DNA from: Otis tarda
Lineage: Eukaryota; Chordata; Aves; Otidiformes; Otididae
Assembly (NCBI GenBank): GCA_026413225.1
Contig: CM048572.1
Location: forward strand, 2,480,001-2,544,000
DNA length: 64,000 bases
Reading direction: 5' to 3'
Below, one piece after another: positions 13,501-24,680 of the stretch. Each line of letters opens with the position of its first letter. Position 1 is the stretch's first letter. Both the position numbers and the translations under genes were made by a program. The notes under the pieces were generated by a model. The model made no database searches and was not told the origin of the DNA. It saw only the letters and a program-made list of their open reading frames with translations.

Positions 13501-15429
13501 AGGTGATCATTATACACATGTTTCAGCAAAAAAACATCTAATGCTTTACACTGACCATATGCTTCTGGAGCCTTGCTCCTAAGGGTGCTTTATTTAGAAT
13601 AAGCACTCCTGGGCATACATCCTCATAAAAAATGAACAAAGCCCTTATCTTGCGTCAGCACTTACTGCAGTGGCTGTTACTGGGTTTTCACATGTACTTG
13701 TGTAATGCGGTTACCATACAAAGAGTGAGTCAGAAACTGGAAAGGGCAGGATTGTCCCCAGGTAGGTTTTAGAGCAGATTGCAGGCTGAGTGGCATGTTT
13801 GCTGGTGGGGTGTGACTGGGGTAAATCGTGCAAGCGTGACGCGGCTTGGATGCCTCCCTGATGCAGTCATAGCGGTCATAGCAGGAAAACTTCAAAGGGC
13901 ATAAATAAGCCTGGTTCTTGGATTAGCTTCTCCAGTAATGTTTGCTTCCGGCCCTGTAAGTTGCCTTTTACATGAGGAATACGCCTCTGCCTTTGGCTTT
14001 GTTGGCAACATTCTTCCTCGCCAGTGCTTTTCTCCCATTTCTGGGCCTCTATCAGAAGACATTTCCTTCTGTCTTGCTCTTGCCTTATGGTGCCCTCCTG
14101 GGTCACCTCTTCCTTCTTGGCTTTTTCCTTCCTCTGGATTCATGAAAGCCCACTGTCCTAAATAGCTTCCCTTTCAAGAGAGGAGGCTGCATTCTTCATT
14201 GCACTTCCGTAACGCCAGTTGGCTACAGCCTCTCGCCCCTCAAAGAAACAAGGAGCATTCACTAGAGGCTGGCTGTGCCAAGCAGCTTGGCTTCTTGTCC
14301 CAGAGCAGGAAGAGAGGCGCAGGTGGTAGTGGAAGAGGGAAAGTATTGCAAAATTCCTGGTGACCAACCGGAATCCAGAGGAGAAGTGAATGGACTGGAG
14401 ATAAGAGCAGGCAGAAAAAGCCTAAGGCTTTGACTTGGAAGTGTCCTGTGATCATGAGATTTTGTACTTTGGGAGCCTGTCCTGGGCTTTCTTGAAGAAA
14501 CAATGACTCATTGTGATACGATGTTGTAGGGATTAAAAAAAAAAAGGTAGGAATTCTGTTTACAAGCATCGGCTGTTGGGTTCTGTGCTCCTGTAAAGAC
14601 TGTGCCCATGTCATCCAGGCTCCCTGCAGTGGCACTGGGAGCAAGGTATGGTTTGTAACTCTGGAAATCCATCCCCAGAAGAGAGGTTTCTTTAGTAACG
14701 GTCTCCTGGCAAAGTCCTTGCTCAGGAAACCCATGTGGCGATATCCCTTAGTCTGCCATGTAACCAATTTTTTATTGGTTATATTACTATATATAACTAT
14801 ATTACTGTATTCTGTAAAATCATGTAGGATTTTAGCATAATTTGTGTAGAACGCTATCAGTTTATAGTTTCTTATCTTTTTCTCTGCCATAAGATGAGAA
14901 GCGCAGTGATTAAAGCCAGTGCATCTGAATGACTTTTCATTTTCCTACTTCTCAGAAGTTTCCTCAAGGGATTGATCACAGGCAATAGGCACCATTTGTG
15001 TCATGGTTTCATGCAGTGACCTGGTGAGTCACATGGCTTCATGCTGCTCTCTTGCTTAGAGAACTCATTATCAACAAAAATATTTGCAGAGTGAGATTTT
15101 CCACCTCTGCCCCCAAAGTGGCCAGAGCTGCTCTAATGCTGATGTGCACGAATGTGTGTGCACGCAGTATTGAATTCATGGCAAGGGGCATTTTATTTTT
15201 AATCAAGAGCTGGTGTATCCGAAGAGCTGTGCTGATAGAAGTTCACAGCATGGATTACGACTTTTATAAACCAACATAATTTTTCGAGGAGAAGCCCTGC
15301 AACAGCATCTTGACCTTGTTCCTTCTCCTTGCCTCACACAGGGAGCATTTTCAGAATTCCCTCTTTATACCTGCTGATAACATGTTATAACTCATGAACA
15401 AACCTTTTGTGAAGCTCCTAGGCAGGCAG

Positions 15430-15660
15430 CAGTGTTTATAAACTGAAATTACAATATATACTGAGTTGTTCAAAATGAAATGGTTAGTACACCAAATAAA
15501 GTAAGTGCATTTTATTGTTATCTCATTAGAAATTGCTTAATTGCTGCCAGGAAAGTACTGTATATGCAGATATAAATATTAGACACATATTTAAAAAGCC
15601 TTACGGGAAAATGGACAAACCTGCAAATTAAAGATATGCTGTAAATTCCATGTGGTTCAA
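15430..15660. promoter_or_regulatory. Candidate conserved non-coding element (AT-rich)
   Basis: This is a long AT-rich but non-repetitive block with many homeodomain- and MEF2-like A/T motifs. It contains no stable reading frame and no simple repeat. The texture resembles deeply conserved vertebrate non-coding elements. The call rests only on composition and motif density, so it is weak. Confidence 0.22.
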
Positions 15661-16539
15661 CAGAGGCTGCCAGAGCAGTCGCTGTACACGGGTATTTATT
15701 GAAGAGGATGCCTTTCTCTTATAGACAGTGAACTGACCTCAATTTCTCATTGTAATGCTGGTCAAGTCTTTTTGAAAGAAACAGAAAATGGTATTGATTA
15801 TTAAAAATGTTCATAAAGCATTTTTTTATGAGTGAGAACTGGGTGCACTAAAATAACAGGCTGCTGGGATTTAGTTGAAAACTGAAGCGTGAGGAAGGAC
15901 GAGGGAATGGCTTAGAGCCATCCCAGCGCTGAAGCTGTCCATCAACTCTGTGTCTTTTAGGAGCTTTAGTTCAGACATGCCATGTCCTCCTTTTCTCCTG
16001 CAGATCAATGTTCACAAGGAGCTGGTGTCCACCAGCGGCTGACTTAGGGCAGGGACTCTCCTGAGGTGCTGTGATGTTAGCATGGCAAACGGGCTGTCCT
16101 CTGGAGCGGAGCAGTGCGGCAAAGGGCATGGATGGTACCTTGCTCCTGTGAGGTACCACGGTGGCATTCAAGAACTGAAAATTTTATCTTAAAGGGTGAG
16201 CTGCTTTTTTTTTTTTTTTTCCCTGTGGAAAACAGATTATCCAGGAAAGCGTACGTGGCCCCCACAATGCAAGTGCCCAGGCACAAGTGCCAGTCCGAGC
16301 ACTCTTGGTCTGGAGGAAAAGGGAAGAGGTCTGTACTCTGGCTTTGCTGTCCCCAGTGATGGAAGTTCCATCAGGAGCTGGGGAGCACAGAAATACTTGC
16401 TGATGGTGTATGCGAATGTGGGGGAATGAAAAGACCTGTTTCTTGGGAAACTTTGGTCAGGACCTAATTTTTGTGAGGAACTGGAGCAGATTTCTTCCAA
16501 CATTCCTCAAGGTATGACGCTAACCTGAGGAGATCTTGT

Positions 16540-16670
16540 TAATAACTCCTAGTTACCAGTAGGGAAACTGAGGCATGCAAAAGTGGCATGAACTGCTCGG
16601 CCATGTTCAATGACGCAAACACAGCTCCCACGTGCTGAACGTCCCCTTAACCAGTGCTCCATTTCTCTTG
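16540..16670 (+). repeat. MIR/CORE-SINE-like fragment
   Basis: Near 16562-16576 the sequence carries the motif GGGAAACTGAGGCA, typical of the conserved 3' half of MIR-type tRNA-derived SINEs. It is followed by the expected order of features: a stretch resembling the 'protected, cleared' part of the consensus, then an ACACAGCTC-like box, then a terminal CTTAACCAGTGCTCCAT-like segment. Orientation is plus. The copy is old and diverged, without flanking duplications that I can recognise. Such CORE-SINEs are known from all amniotes, including birds at low copy number. Confidence 0.55.
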
Positions 16671-17288
16671 TACACCATGTTTAGCAAATAGCCAGAGCAT
16701 GCTTGCAACCTATTAGCTGTTACAGCATGCTAGTGGACAATCCTTAATGACTAAGTAGTGAAACAACTCGGTACCTAATGTATATCTGCATGCTGATTTT
16801 TGGAGGGAAATTTGATGGCCAGACTGTCAGTCCTGCAAGTTGAAGTCTACCTGATACGTTCCCCCTTGCCTTATACCCCTCCTGCCCTTTAATGAAGAGA
16901 ACACTTGTAAAGGTTAATTTCAGTGCTGTTCAACTGATGGCTCTTCTCCTGAAGCTGATGCGAAGGAGACTACTGCATTTTAAAAGTTTTTATATTTTTT
17001 TAAGGCCCAGAAGGAGGAAAACAAGTGCAGATAAGCAAGTACATTAGGCCTAGGCAGTGCTTGTCATTCCTCTTCTTGAGCCCTGCGGTATCTGCTGTTT
17101 CACAGGTCCTTGAGATAATGTGTCTATACAAAACCTTTGATTTATTAAAGAGGAGCTGTATCACAGGACAATACAAACACTGAGGCCTGTCAAGCCTGGT
17201 TTTTCTGTGAGTCTCCACAGCATTCTGCCCCCACTCACTGTCCCTCACAGTCACATTGTTCTGACACTGCTGTTGCTGTCTTTATCCC
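16671..17288. other. Unique non-coding sequence
   Basis: No gene, RNA or repeat is recognised. The sequence is AT-rich and runs directly into the 5' target duplication of the downstream LTR. The last five bases, ATCCC at 17284-17288, are the left target-site copy. Confidence 0.6.
17284..17288. repeat. Left target-site duplication of the solo LTR
   Basis: The five bases ATCCC immediately precede the LTR's terminal TG and recur immediately after its terminal CA. The duplication is perfect, which indicates an insertion boundary that has not been rearranged. Confidence 0.8.
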
Positions 17289-17417
17289 TGTTCTGGTTTT
17301 GTTAGTGAGGGGGGGCCTGAAGTGGCAGCTTCTGTAGGAAACTGCTAGAAGTTTCCCCTTTGTTCAGTGGACTCGGACGGGCCTAGGGTGGACCCGCTGC
17401 TGGCCAAGGCCGAGCCG

Positions 17418-17467
17418 ATTGGTAGCAGAATGTTCTGTGCTAACGCCTCTGCGATAATGTATTTAAG
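17418..17467 (+). promoter_or_regulatory. LTR core promoter: inverted CCAAT box and TATA-like box
   Basis: ATTGG at 17418-17422 is an inverted CCAAT box, and TATTTAAG at 17460-17467 is a TATA-like element about 38 bases downstream. This arrangement is typical of retroviral U3. Transcription would be expected to start near 17490-17495, heading rightward. Whether it is active today cannot be judged from sequence. Confidence 0.55.
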
Positions 17468-17830
17468 AAGGGGAAAACGGCGGGGAAAAAAAAGAAGAGA
17501 AGATGTGAAGAAGCTGAGCAGGGGCAGAGGCGCAGAGGTGGAGGCGCGAGCCTTGTGGGCCTTGCACCCCTCACCCTCTGGCCTCCCACCGGGCAGCCAA
17601 CTGGGCCCGACTCGGCCTGGCCTGGCTGCAAGAAGTGGAGAGGAGATAAGATGTGAACGAGACGTAAAAAGATCCTGAGAGGTGTCTGCCAGCCTGTTGT
17701 GAAGAATTTTTCTTGTGAGAGGAACGGCTGCAGACGCCAAGGTCAGTGAAGGAGGGGGAGGAGTAATGCGGCTCCTGGCCAAGATTCCCCTGCAGCCTGT
17801 GGTGATGACCATGGTGGAGCAGGTTGTCCC

Positions 17831-17986
17831 CCTTGCAGCCCGTGGAGGCCCACGGAGGAGCAGAGATCCCCCTGCAGCCCGTGGAGGCCCACGGAGGAGC
17901 AGAGATCCCCCTGCAGCCCGTGGAGGCCCACGGAGGGGCAGAGATCCACCTGCAGCCTGTGGAGGACCCCACACCGGGGCAGGTGG
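17831..17986 (+). repeat. 39-bp minisatellite inside the LTR
   Basis: Four consecutive 39-bp units occupy 17831-17869, 17870-17908, 17909-17947 and 17948-17986. The first three differ from one another by one or two bases; the fourth is more diverged. Each contains a CTGCAG site and a GTGGAGG...CGGAGG core. Looser copies of the same motif continue on both sides, from about 17781 to 18130. The unit is 13 codons long, so it stays open in several frames. That explains the long but meaningless open frames here, including 245 codons on the minus strand. The near-identity of units suggests ongoing unequal exchange or recent homogenisation. Confidence 0.85.
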
Positions 17987-18261
17987 ATGCCTGAAGGAGG
18001 CTGTGGCCCATGGAGGGCCCACTGGGGCAGCTGTTCTGGAGGGACTGCACCCCGTGGAAGACCCACGCTGGAGCAGTTTCACGAAGGACTGTGGCCCATG
18101 GGAGGGACCCCACGATGGAGCAGAGGAGGAATGCGAGTTCTTCCCCCAATGATAATGCAGCAGTGTAAAACAACGTGTGATGGACTGACCATTACCCCCA
18201 TTCCCTCTTCCCCCCTGTGCCGCTCGGGGTGGGGGGAAGGTAGTAGAGATTATGTTAACCT

Positions 18262-18273
18262 CCCCCCCCCCCC
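18262..18273 (+). repeat. C12 homopolymer within the LTR
   Basis: Twelve consecutive C residues lie in a pyrimidine-rich part of the LTR upstream of its polyadenylation signal. Such tracts are unstable and are prone to sequencing-length errors. Confidence 0.9.
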
Positions 18274-18330
18274 ACCTCCCTCTTCCTGGGCTTATCTTGT
18301 TCTTTTCTCATTCTCCTGCTAGTTTTAGAA

Positions 18331-18336
18331 ATAAAT
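18331..18336 (+). promoter_or_regulatory. LTR polyadenylation signal AATAAA
   Basis: A canonical AATAAA lies about 190 bases before the LTR's 3' end and is followed by a T- and GT-rich stretch. It marks the R/U5 boundary near 18350-18355 and confirms plus-strand orientation. A host transcript entering the LTR from the left could be ended here. Confidence 0.6.
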
Positions 18337-18520
18337 GAATAGTTTTCCCCAAGTCGAGTCTGTTTTGCCTATTATGGTAAGTTGTAAAGATTTCTCCCCA
18401 TCCTTATCTCAAACCTCGAGCCATTTTTCTTATATCGTCTCCCCCAATTCTCTCGGAGGGTAGGGGGAGTGAGAGAGAGAGACTGTGTAGTCTGGTCCTG
18501 ATTGGGGCTGAACTATGACA

Positions 18521-18525
18521 ATCCC
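18521..18525. repeat. Right target-site duplication of the solo LTR
   Basis: ATCCC follows the terminal CA and is identical to the five bases before the LTR. This fixes the 3' boundary of the element. Confidence 0.8.
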
Positions 18526-21500
18526 ATAGCTATGAGCAAACCAAGAGGCTTCCGAGGGAGATTTAGCTGGTCAACTGCTGAAATAAAAAAGATAACAAGG
18601 TGTTAAAGCCTTTTCTGATGGGTGCTAGTTTGGGTCTCCTCAGTCCTGCTTGTGATTTTCAGGAGACTGAAGAGACAATGAAATACCCACAAAACATCTA
18701 CTCCTTTGTCAAACTTAGTTAAAATTTAGCCAACCATTTAGAAAAAGTCTTTGGAAAATTGAGCTGGGAAGACCAACATAGGCAGCACAGCTACATAGAT
18801 CCAGTTTCCTTGGGAAGCTAGGCTGAAAAGGTCTCGGAAAAGGCTCTAACAGTTCATGAGAGCCAGGTCTGCACTGATGGACAGTGATTCTCTCCTTTTT
18901 TAGAACTGTTCAAGGGGGATTTCACTGTGTGCTCTGGCAAAAGCTGGGTTGACAAAGGCTCTCTTGGAGGAGTGTCACCAATTTAGGGACATAGTCTTGA
19001 CACGGGTGTGTTTTCTTTCTATTCCCATCTCCCAGTCTATAGCTCCTGCTCTGGTTCTTACGCTGCCAAAGCAGCTCTTTAAACATTAGATGTCAAGTTG
19101 GCTGCATAATTTTTTTTTTTTTTTCAGCAGATGAGTTTTAAGTAAGATCTATGCTGAGTGCTTCACTTGGCTGCTAGATGAAGCATTTGGAACAAAATTG
19201 GTAAGTAGATTTAAAAATTAAAGAACTCAAGGTCCCTTTTTAAAGATAAAGTGGAAAGTGTTGCACTGGTTACTCCAGGAAAAAAATAATTAAAAATACT
19301 GTGCAATAATTCCCAACCATGAAGGATGAAGAAATCGGTGAAATCTTGGTTGTAAATCTCAAGATGGTGCTAAAACTGCCTTTGAACTAAGTGGGAAGAG
19401 TCCCAGGCTCTGCCTGAAAGGAAGCAGGACTCAGGTTTGTTGGCTTTTGCCTCCTTCTTGCTCCCAGGGAATTGTGACTCTCTGTGGAAAACTGTGTGAA
19501 GTGCACTTGAGAAGTGCAGCACAGTAAGAGCTGGGCTAAAGGTTAATACAGAAGTGTTAAACTTTCTGTGCTTGGACTTGAGCCTGGAAATTGCCTCCCA
19601 GCTACATGGATCATTACCAAAGGGAGGTACATTATGGAGATCTTCACGATTCTGTGGCATAAAAAGTTCCGATAAGATTTTTCTCTGCTCTCCAGTGCAG
19701 AAGTTTCCTTGTAAAATTGTTCTCAGATGGCATAACAGCAGGCAAAACAAGATGAAAACTAAAATAATAGACAATTTAATTTTAAAAAATAATACTAAAA
19801 AAGGACATGGTTAGCTTTGTGAGTAATTCTAGCAAGCAGAATACCATACCACGTGATCATACTGGATATAGTCCTTTCCAATAGCACTTCTTCAGTATCT
19901 CAAGTCAGATTTGTGTGATTACAGCCTACCCCACAAGCCAGCACTCCTGTAAGGCTGTTGTTGAGTGCACACCTGGGCTGTGCCCAAGGGCTTGCAAACC
20001 TGTGTTTCTGTCAGCGCTGGGGTTGCTGAGAGAACTCGAGGCTTTCCAAAATAAAAAAGTGTTATCTTCAGAAAAGCAGGTCTGAAACAGCACATCTGAG
20101 AATGCAAATCTGAGATAAGGAAAGGTGACTGAAGGTTCATGCAGTTTGTTTTGAAGAGATGGTCTCCATCACTCTTTTCCACAGAAGTCTCTTCTGCTTT
20201 TTTGGGGTGTACTGGCCTTGGCAGGAGGCAGGATCCCCACCTTGGATAGGCATTGGACAGGAATCTGGTGTAGGGGATATTTGCCCTGTTTCTGCCTCAC
20301 CTGTTTGCAGTTCTGAGAATGAGATTGTAATTAGGAGGATGTATTTTTAATTGTGTTTGTGCAAAGCCCTTTGGTATGAGCAAATTAACTTTGATCTCCA
20401 GCTGCTAAATGAAAGGCTTTTGCCTGGATCAGGTGGAAAAAGTTCCATTAAATAACTAGGATGAAGGAAAACACAAGGGTGATGGGAGGCAGTAGTAGTT
20501 CCAGCATCAAAGGGGTAGGAACACAATAAATCCCCAACACAAGCTTAGAGTAAGGAGAGCTTTCTGAACTTCTAAACTTCTTTATAACGGACAGGTGGAT
20601 TGTTCTGTCCTGGCAGTATCTGTAGGTGGTCAGTTGTTGTGTCCTCACCCACCTGGCCTGCCTGAGGACCGACAGTCTGCTGCTTTACCTGTGTGATCAG
20701 CTGTTCCTCCTCCTTGGTTGCTTTAGTTCTTTTTCCTCTTTCTTGTATCAGTGCTCACAAATTGGTCCAGCAAAGTGCGTGTGTTGATGTCACGGGTGTT
20801 TTAATTAATGCTCCTGGTTGTTAGAAGATATATGGAAGAGGCAAATGTGTTGGCTCATGCCAAATATGCATCTCAGCTTAAGGAGTACTTAGAGGATGAG
20901 TTTGCACGCGAGATCTCTGAATAGATGGGGTGGTATAGATCAGGACATGAAATAGGATATGGAAAAAGCAAGAGTTTTTTTCCAAGCTGCTTGAGATTGT
21001 ACAACGTGGATGGGTGATCTTGCAAGAGATGGAGATTTTTAAGGACTTCTAGAAGTGTTTAAAGAAGTGGCCCCTTAAGAGCTATTTCATATCTCAGCGT
21101 GCCTGGATGTAAGCAAAGCCCTGTTCTCACTAGCACGGCACCATTGTCTTTCCAAGCAGGATTAAATCAGATGAGACTCTCATATGAAATGGAAATGTAT
21201 ACAAGGGAAATAGTCATCAGACAGTGGTCATGCAGGAATTCTTAAAGAGATCAGATGAAAATGGGCTTTAATAACATTTTCTTTAGCCTTGGTTTTACTT
21301 GACCAAGTTGAAGAACTTCTTTCTACACTTCTCAGAATCATATAATTGTTTTGTTCAGGAAAATGCGAGTGTTTCATGGTGGGAGGTGGTCTCACATGTA
21401 GACTGTACATTAACTACATGGATGAAAGTATTTTAAGGATAAGAATGGTTTGTAGTTGAGAAATGCCTGTTTAGTGATTCCATTTAGTATATTACTATAT

Positions 21501-21865
21501 AGCAATTTCTGTGAAATAGCAATAAAGACATGTTTGTGAAAGACTTGGCTCCTGTTCAAATCTGCAAATGAGCATGAGATCAGCAGAGCAAGAGATGCTC
21601 TTTCTCCCAGCTTGGTGTGCGCACCCCTGCTAGCAGGTATGTGGCTCAGTTCACGTCCGTTCAATTAAGGTACTTATGTTATACTAGGGGAAAGGGAAGT
21701 TGTTTGCAGGACAGAAATAATTGATTAAGAACAAGAAAATCAAGTTACCGAGTAAGATGGGCTAAATCAAAAGCTTTTACTGAAGCCTCTGTACGTTAGG
21801 AGAGGGGATATTAATGAACTCAGATCTTAACCATCTCCTGGCTTTGTATCTGGAGAAGACAAGTT
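18526..21865. other. Unique non-coding sequence
   Basis: No gene is recognised. Frames at 19370-19774 (minus) and 19554-19814 (plus) overlap each other and show no family resemblance. A T15 run lies at 19110-19124. A short stretch at 21335-21375 weakly resembles the reverse complement of a CR1 3' end but is too short to call. Confidence 0.55.
19110..19124 (+). repeat. T15 homopolymer
   Basis: Fifteen consecutive T residues in AT-rich DNA. No adjoining retrogene or LINE sequence is evident, so it is a simple mononucleotide repeat. Confidence 0.9.
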
Positions 21866-22168
21866 CTATATGATTTTGACACTTGTTTTTTTTTTTTTTT
21901 CTTTCTGGCTATATGAAGTTTTAATGTAACAGCAAAAAGGGAAGGCACTTGGGGTCACATTAGAGGTGAAGTGGGGGACATGGGTCTTATTTGAAAAACT
22001 TGAATTCAGTGTTAGACCTTGACCATCCTGGGAGGAGTCCTCATCAAAGGACACAGGTGTCTTGTCTAGGTCGATTTCTGTAGCAATCTGCTCAGCAGGG
22101 ACAAAGGACATTAGAAACACCAGACAAATAACGCAGTGTGCCATTCTTCTGGAGAAGCATCTCAGCAT
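21866..22168 (-). CDS. Possible secreted-peptide exon, unrecognised (hypothetical)
   Basis: A 100-codon frame starts with ATG at 22168. A second in-frame ATG at 22144 (residue 9) has a strong Kozak context (A at -3, G at +4). From that ATG, residues 9-25 read as a textbook signal peptide: a hydrophobic core ICLVFLMSF followed by a VPA cleavage motif before EQ. An acidic segment follows (residues 26-50, rich in D, E and S), then three N-glycosylation sequons (N55, N60, N70) and a lysine-rich tail. A weak donor (AAG|GTCTAA, exon end at 22018) would give a phase-1 junction, as is common for signal-peptide exons. In that case the downstream residues are intronic. A TATA-like TTAAAAG lies at 22217-22223 (minus strand). 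I match it to no known hormone, cytokine or matrix protein. Chance remains quite possible. No polyadenylation signal is evident nearby. Confidence 0.3.
   Translation of the reverse strand: MLRCFSRRMAHCVICLVFLMSFVPAEQIATEIDLDKTPVSFDEDSSQDGQGLTLNSSFSNKTHVPHFTSNVTPSAFPFCCYIKTSYSQKEKKKKTSVKII
21886..21900 (+). repeat. T15 homopolymer (A15 on the minus strand)
   Basis: Fifteen T residues overlap the 3' part of the candidate minus-strand frame, where they encode its poly-lysine tail. This makes that tail unlikely to be genuine protein. Confidence 0.9.
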
Positions 22169-22216
22169 TTAAGCTTTGCTTGTAGTAAACCTCAAACCAA
22201 TTAAACTAACATTAGG

Positions 22217-22223
22217 CTTTTAA
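22217..22223 (-). promoter_or_regulatory. TATA-like box upstream of the candidate exon
   Basis: On the minus strand this reads TTAAAAG, about 50 bases before the first ATG (22168) and about 75 before the second (22144). That spacing would allow a short 5' leader. A single degenerate TATA-like match is weak evidence in AT-rich DNA. Confidence 0.2.
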
Positions 22224-24499
22224 TTGCCTTGGTTAAGCTGGCGCAGGCCTCATTGTTCATGCTCATAAATCAATTTAAACGCAAGTTGCACCATCTTAGT
22301 CCCTGGGACATGGCGCATTGCTCCAGCACTATCTGTTTTGTTGTGCTGTAGCTGCTGATGCAGTTTCTGAGCGTGGAATCACGTGTGGAGAGGAGCTGAT
22401 CACAGGGCTGGTGAGGGGTCCTGCCCATGCCCCTCTGCTTCTGGAGAGAGAAGTGGGAGCTGCTACCGCGGGTCTCCTGTAGGTCAGGGCCCCAAAGCAT
22501 CCCACTCTTTCCCACCTTGTTTTAACACTCCACAAGCTACAACCAGGTGTTAATCCCTTCTTCTCAGGTGTGACCATGTCAGCTTCGCCTTGGGCAGAGC
22601 CAGCTGCGGATTAGCTGTCTTCCCCGAATCCTAGCGCTTTCACCTTGAGTCTCTTGTAAGTCCAGCTTTGATTCAGTGATTTTATCCTCATGAGACTTTC
22701 TGGATGGAAAGAAAACAAGCCTTTTTTCTCTCTGCCACGCTCCATTAACTTAAACCTCCTTGCATGGAGTTTCCTTCTAGGTCCCCTCAGCCCATCTATT
22801 CTGCAGACTGCATGACTTCTTACAGCTCCTTGGGGAGAGAAGCAAATGCTTCAAAATTCACAACAAAACTGTGATCAGTCCTGAAAAGAAGGAAAAAAGG
22901 ACAACTTCTTTGCTCCTACTTTCACCTGTAGAAACTTCACTTGACCAACGAATGTGATGGGAATGCTGGGCTGATTTTGCTCTTACAGTTAGTCAACCAA
23001 AGAGGTCAGGGAAGAATAAACAGAGCCACAACAAATTTTCAAACCGTGATTTGCAGTGCCATACTGTGCTCACTGCTTACTCCTCTGCCTGTGTCCAAGA
23101 GCCTGACAGACCCCGGGATGCAGTGCTGCTGAAAGCTGGCAGGTGCAGGGAGGAGACTAGAGCAAGAGGAGAAAGGCATCGTTGCACACACCTCTTGCTC
23201 ATATACGAAAAGTATGGGGAGAGGAAATTTCTCCTGAAAAGCTACAGAAATTTCTTAGGGCAAGCTTCTGTGTAAGAAACTGCTCAGCAGTGAGGAATCC
23301 CAGTGTCTTACAGCATTGCAGTTTATTATTTTCCAGGTTTATTATTTGTCAAAAGCTTTTTTTTTTTGTCTATGAATCCTAGTTCCATCAGTAATCACTG
23401 TGGAAAAGGACATTGAATACACAGCAATCTTGCACCCAGTAAGGTCTCTGGGGCTGGAATTCCTACAGCTGTGAAGCAGCTGCAATGTCTCCTTAGTTCT
23501 TGTGATGCTCAACTCTGGGATTGGATAATGATCATTTAATAGTGCACGTAAGCCTCTAACTGCTCTGATAATATGAAAAATTGTGTCCATCTGTGCCTGA
23601 GAGGGCATCCTGAGTTTGTGTAGCTAACATAGGAAGCACAAATGAGTTACCATGAAAGACTGAGACCTTGTAAGAGTCCATGTGTGAGCTCAGAGTACTC
23701 GTGTGTGGTTGTAGCAGCACAGTCTGTGCACCATTACACGTAACTCGCTTGTGTTCAAGGCAAGCAAGCTGCCTTGAAACACCCATGCTGGAAAGCAGAG
23801 ACAGGATAACCAAAGTAAATTTGGTTCTGCATGTCAGATGCTGTGATTAATTTACACTGCCTTGAGGACTGATTTGAGTTTTGGAACATACTGAATATCC
23901 TGGAGGTGGTAGATGAGATGTTACAGGATTTGTCACATTTTCTCTGTTGGATTTTGGGTGGGAGCTGGTGAGTGAGGATGCACTGGAGGAGGGTGCCAGC
24001 CTCATCAGCTGTGTAGCCAGCAGAAGCACGAATGGATAGACAGAAAAGAAATCTCAGACAGAAAGTGGAGAGGATTAAGGACTAATTTATCACTGCCTTC
24101 TGACTGAGTTTTAAACTTCTTGGAGATGTCAGTTCATTCTCCAGCCATACTTTTCTTTCTGAATCTCCCACCAGCAATTTTCAGACAGTTATTTTAAGGT
24201 GGGGACTGGAGCTGTACCTGCACTTAGCAAAGGGGGAAATCTCCATTCACGTAAGGACAGCCAGAGCTAGACTGGAGCTTAACTTGTGGTGCTACAGAAG
24301 GAAAGGAAGAGGCATCTTAAAGAAAACAAAGTCTTTGAATTGCAGGAGGTCCTTCTTGTATATGCAAAACCTTTGTGAGAAGCCTGCAGATGAAAGTGGA
24401 CACCGTTGTGCTGAGTGGTAACTTAGGGACTTTATCACAAAGCCATCAAGTGAGTCCTTTGTATGGATATCATATTTGTATATTTTTTCTTTCTTTTGC

Positions 24500-24680
24500 C
24501 CCCCCTTTTTCGTAATTGAATGTCAGCCCCATGGCAAGGTTATTCTGTTAGACAAGCTGGGAAATGACAATGACAGGATTATAATTAAGTGCCAGGACAT
24601 GCAGCCAATACAATTACCATGCTGTTATTACACTGGATGATGTGCTAAAGAAGCTCATAAAAATGCTGTGAAGAACATTG
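24500..24680. promoter_or_regulatory. Candidate conserved non-coding element
   Basis: Homeodomain cores are dense here: TAATTG at 24513-24518, TAATTA at 24582-24587, CAATTA at 24611-24616 and TTATTA at 24625-24630, within otherwise complex, non-repetitive sequence. The texture closely resembles deeply conserved vertebrate enhancers. Only a multi-species alignment could confirm this. Confidence 0.35.

Larger units (their letters stand above)
6931..16539. other. Unique non-coding sequence with two enhancer-like blocks
   Basis: No gene is recognised. The longest frame (216 codons, minus strand, 14240-14890) has no visible domain, and its end is compositionally biased, so I treat it as chance. 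A hydrophobic frame at 12856-13113 simply reflects a pyrimidine-rich strand. Two parts stand out as possible conserved regulatory DNA and are listed separately (7240-7520 and 15430-15660). The remainder is AT-rich unique sequence in which I see no clear repeat. Confidence 0.55.
17289..18520 (+). mobile_element. Solo LTR of an avian ERVL-like endogenous retrovirus
   Basis: The element begins with TG at 17289 and ends with CA at 18520. It is flanked by a perfect 5-bp direct repeat, ATCCC, at 17284-17288 and 18521-18525, which is the target-site length usual for ERVL (class III) elements. A CCAAT-type box, a TATA-like box and an AATAAA signal occur in the right order on the plus strand, so U3, R and U5 can be placed roughly at 17289-17490, 17490-18355 and 18355-18520. 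No primer-binding site, gag, pol or env follows, so this is a solo LTR left by recombination between two LTRs. At 1232 bp it is long, because R contains a 39-bp minisatellite and its degenerate copies. The U5 end is homologous to that of the LTR at 53352-53822. It encodes nothing retroviral. Exact family naming needs a repeat library. Confidence 0.85.

Noticed and set aside
14240..14890. 216-codon minus-strand open frame
   Set aside because: No family resemblance, compositionally biased C-terminal half, no supporting splice or promoter signals.
17345..18173. Long minus-strand frames of 245 and 200 codons
   Set aside because: They lie within the solo LTR and are kept open by a 39-bp (13-codon) minisatellite. 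They read antisense to the LTR and resemble no retroviral or host protein.
21335..21375. Short reverse CR1-like terminus (AGAATCATATAATTGTTT)
   Set aside because: Only about 18 bases match and the adjoining body of CR1 cannot be followed.
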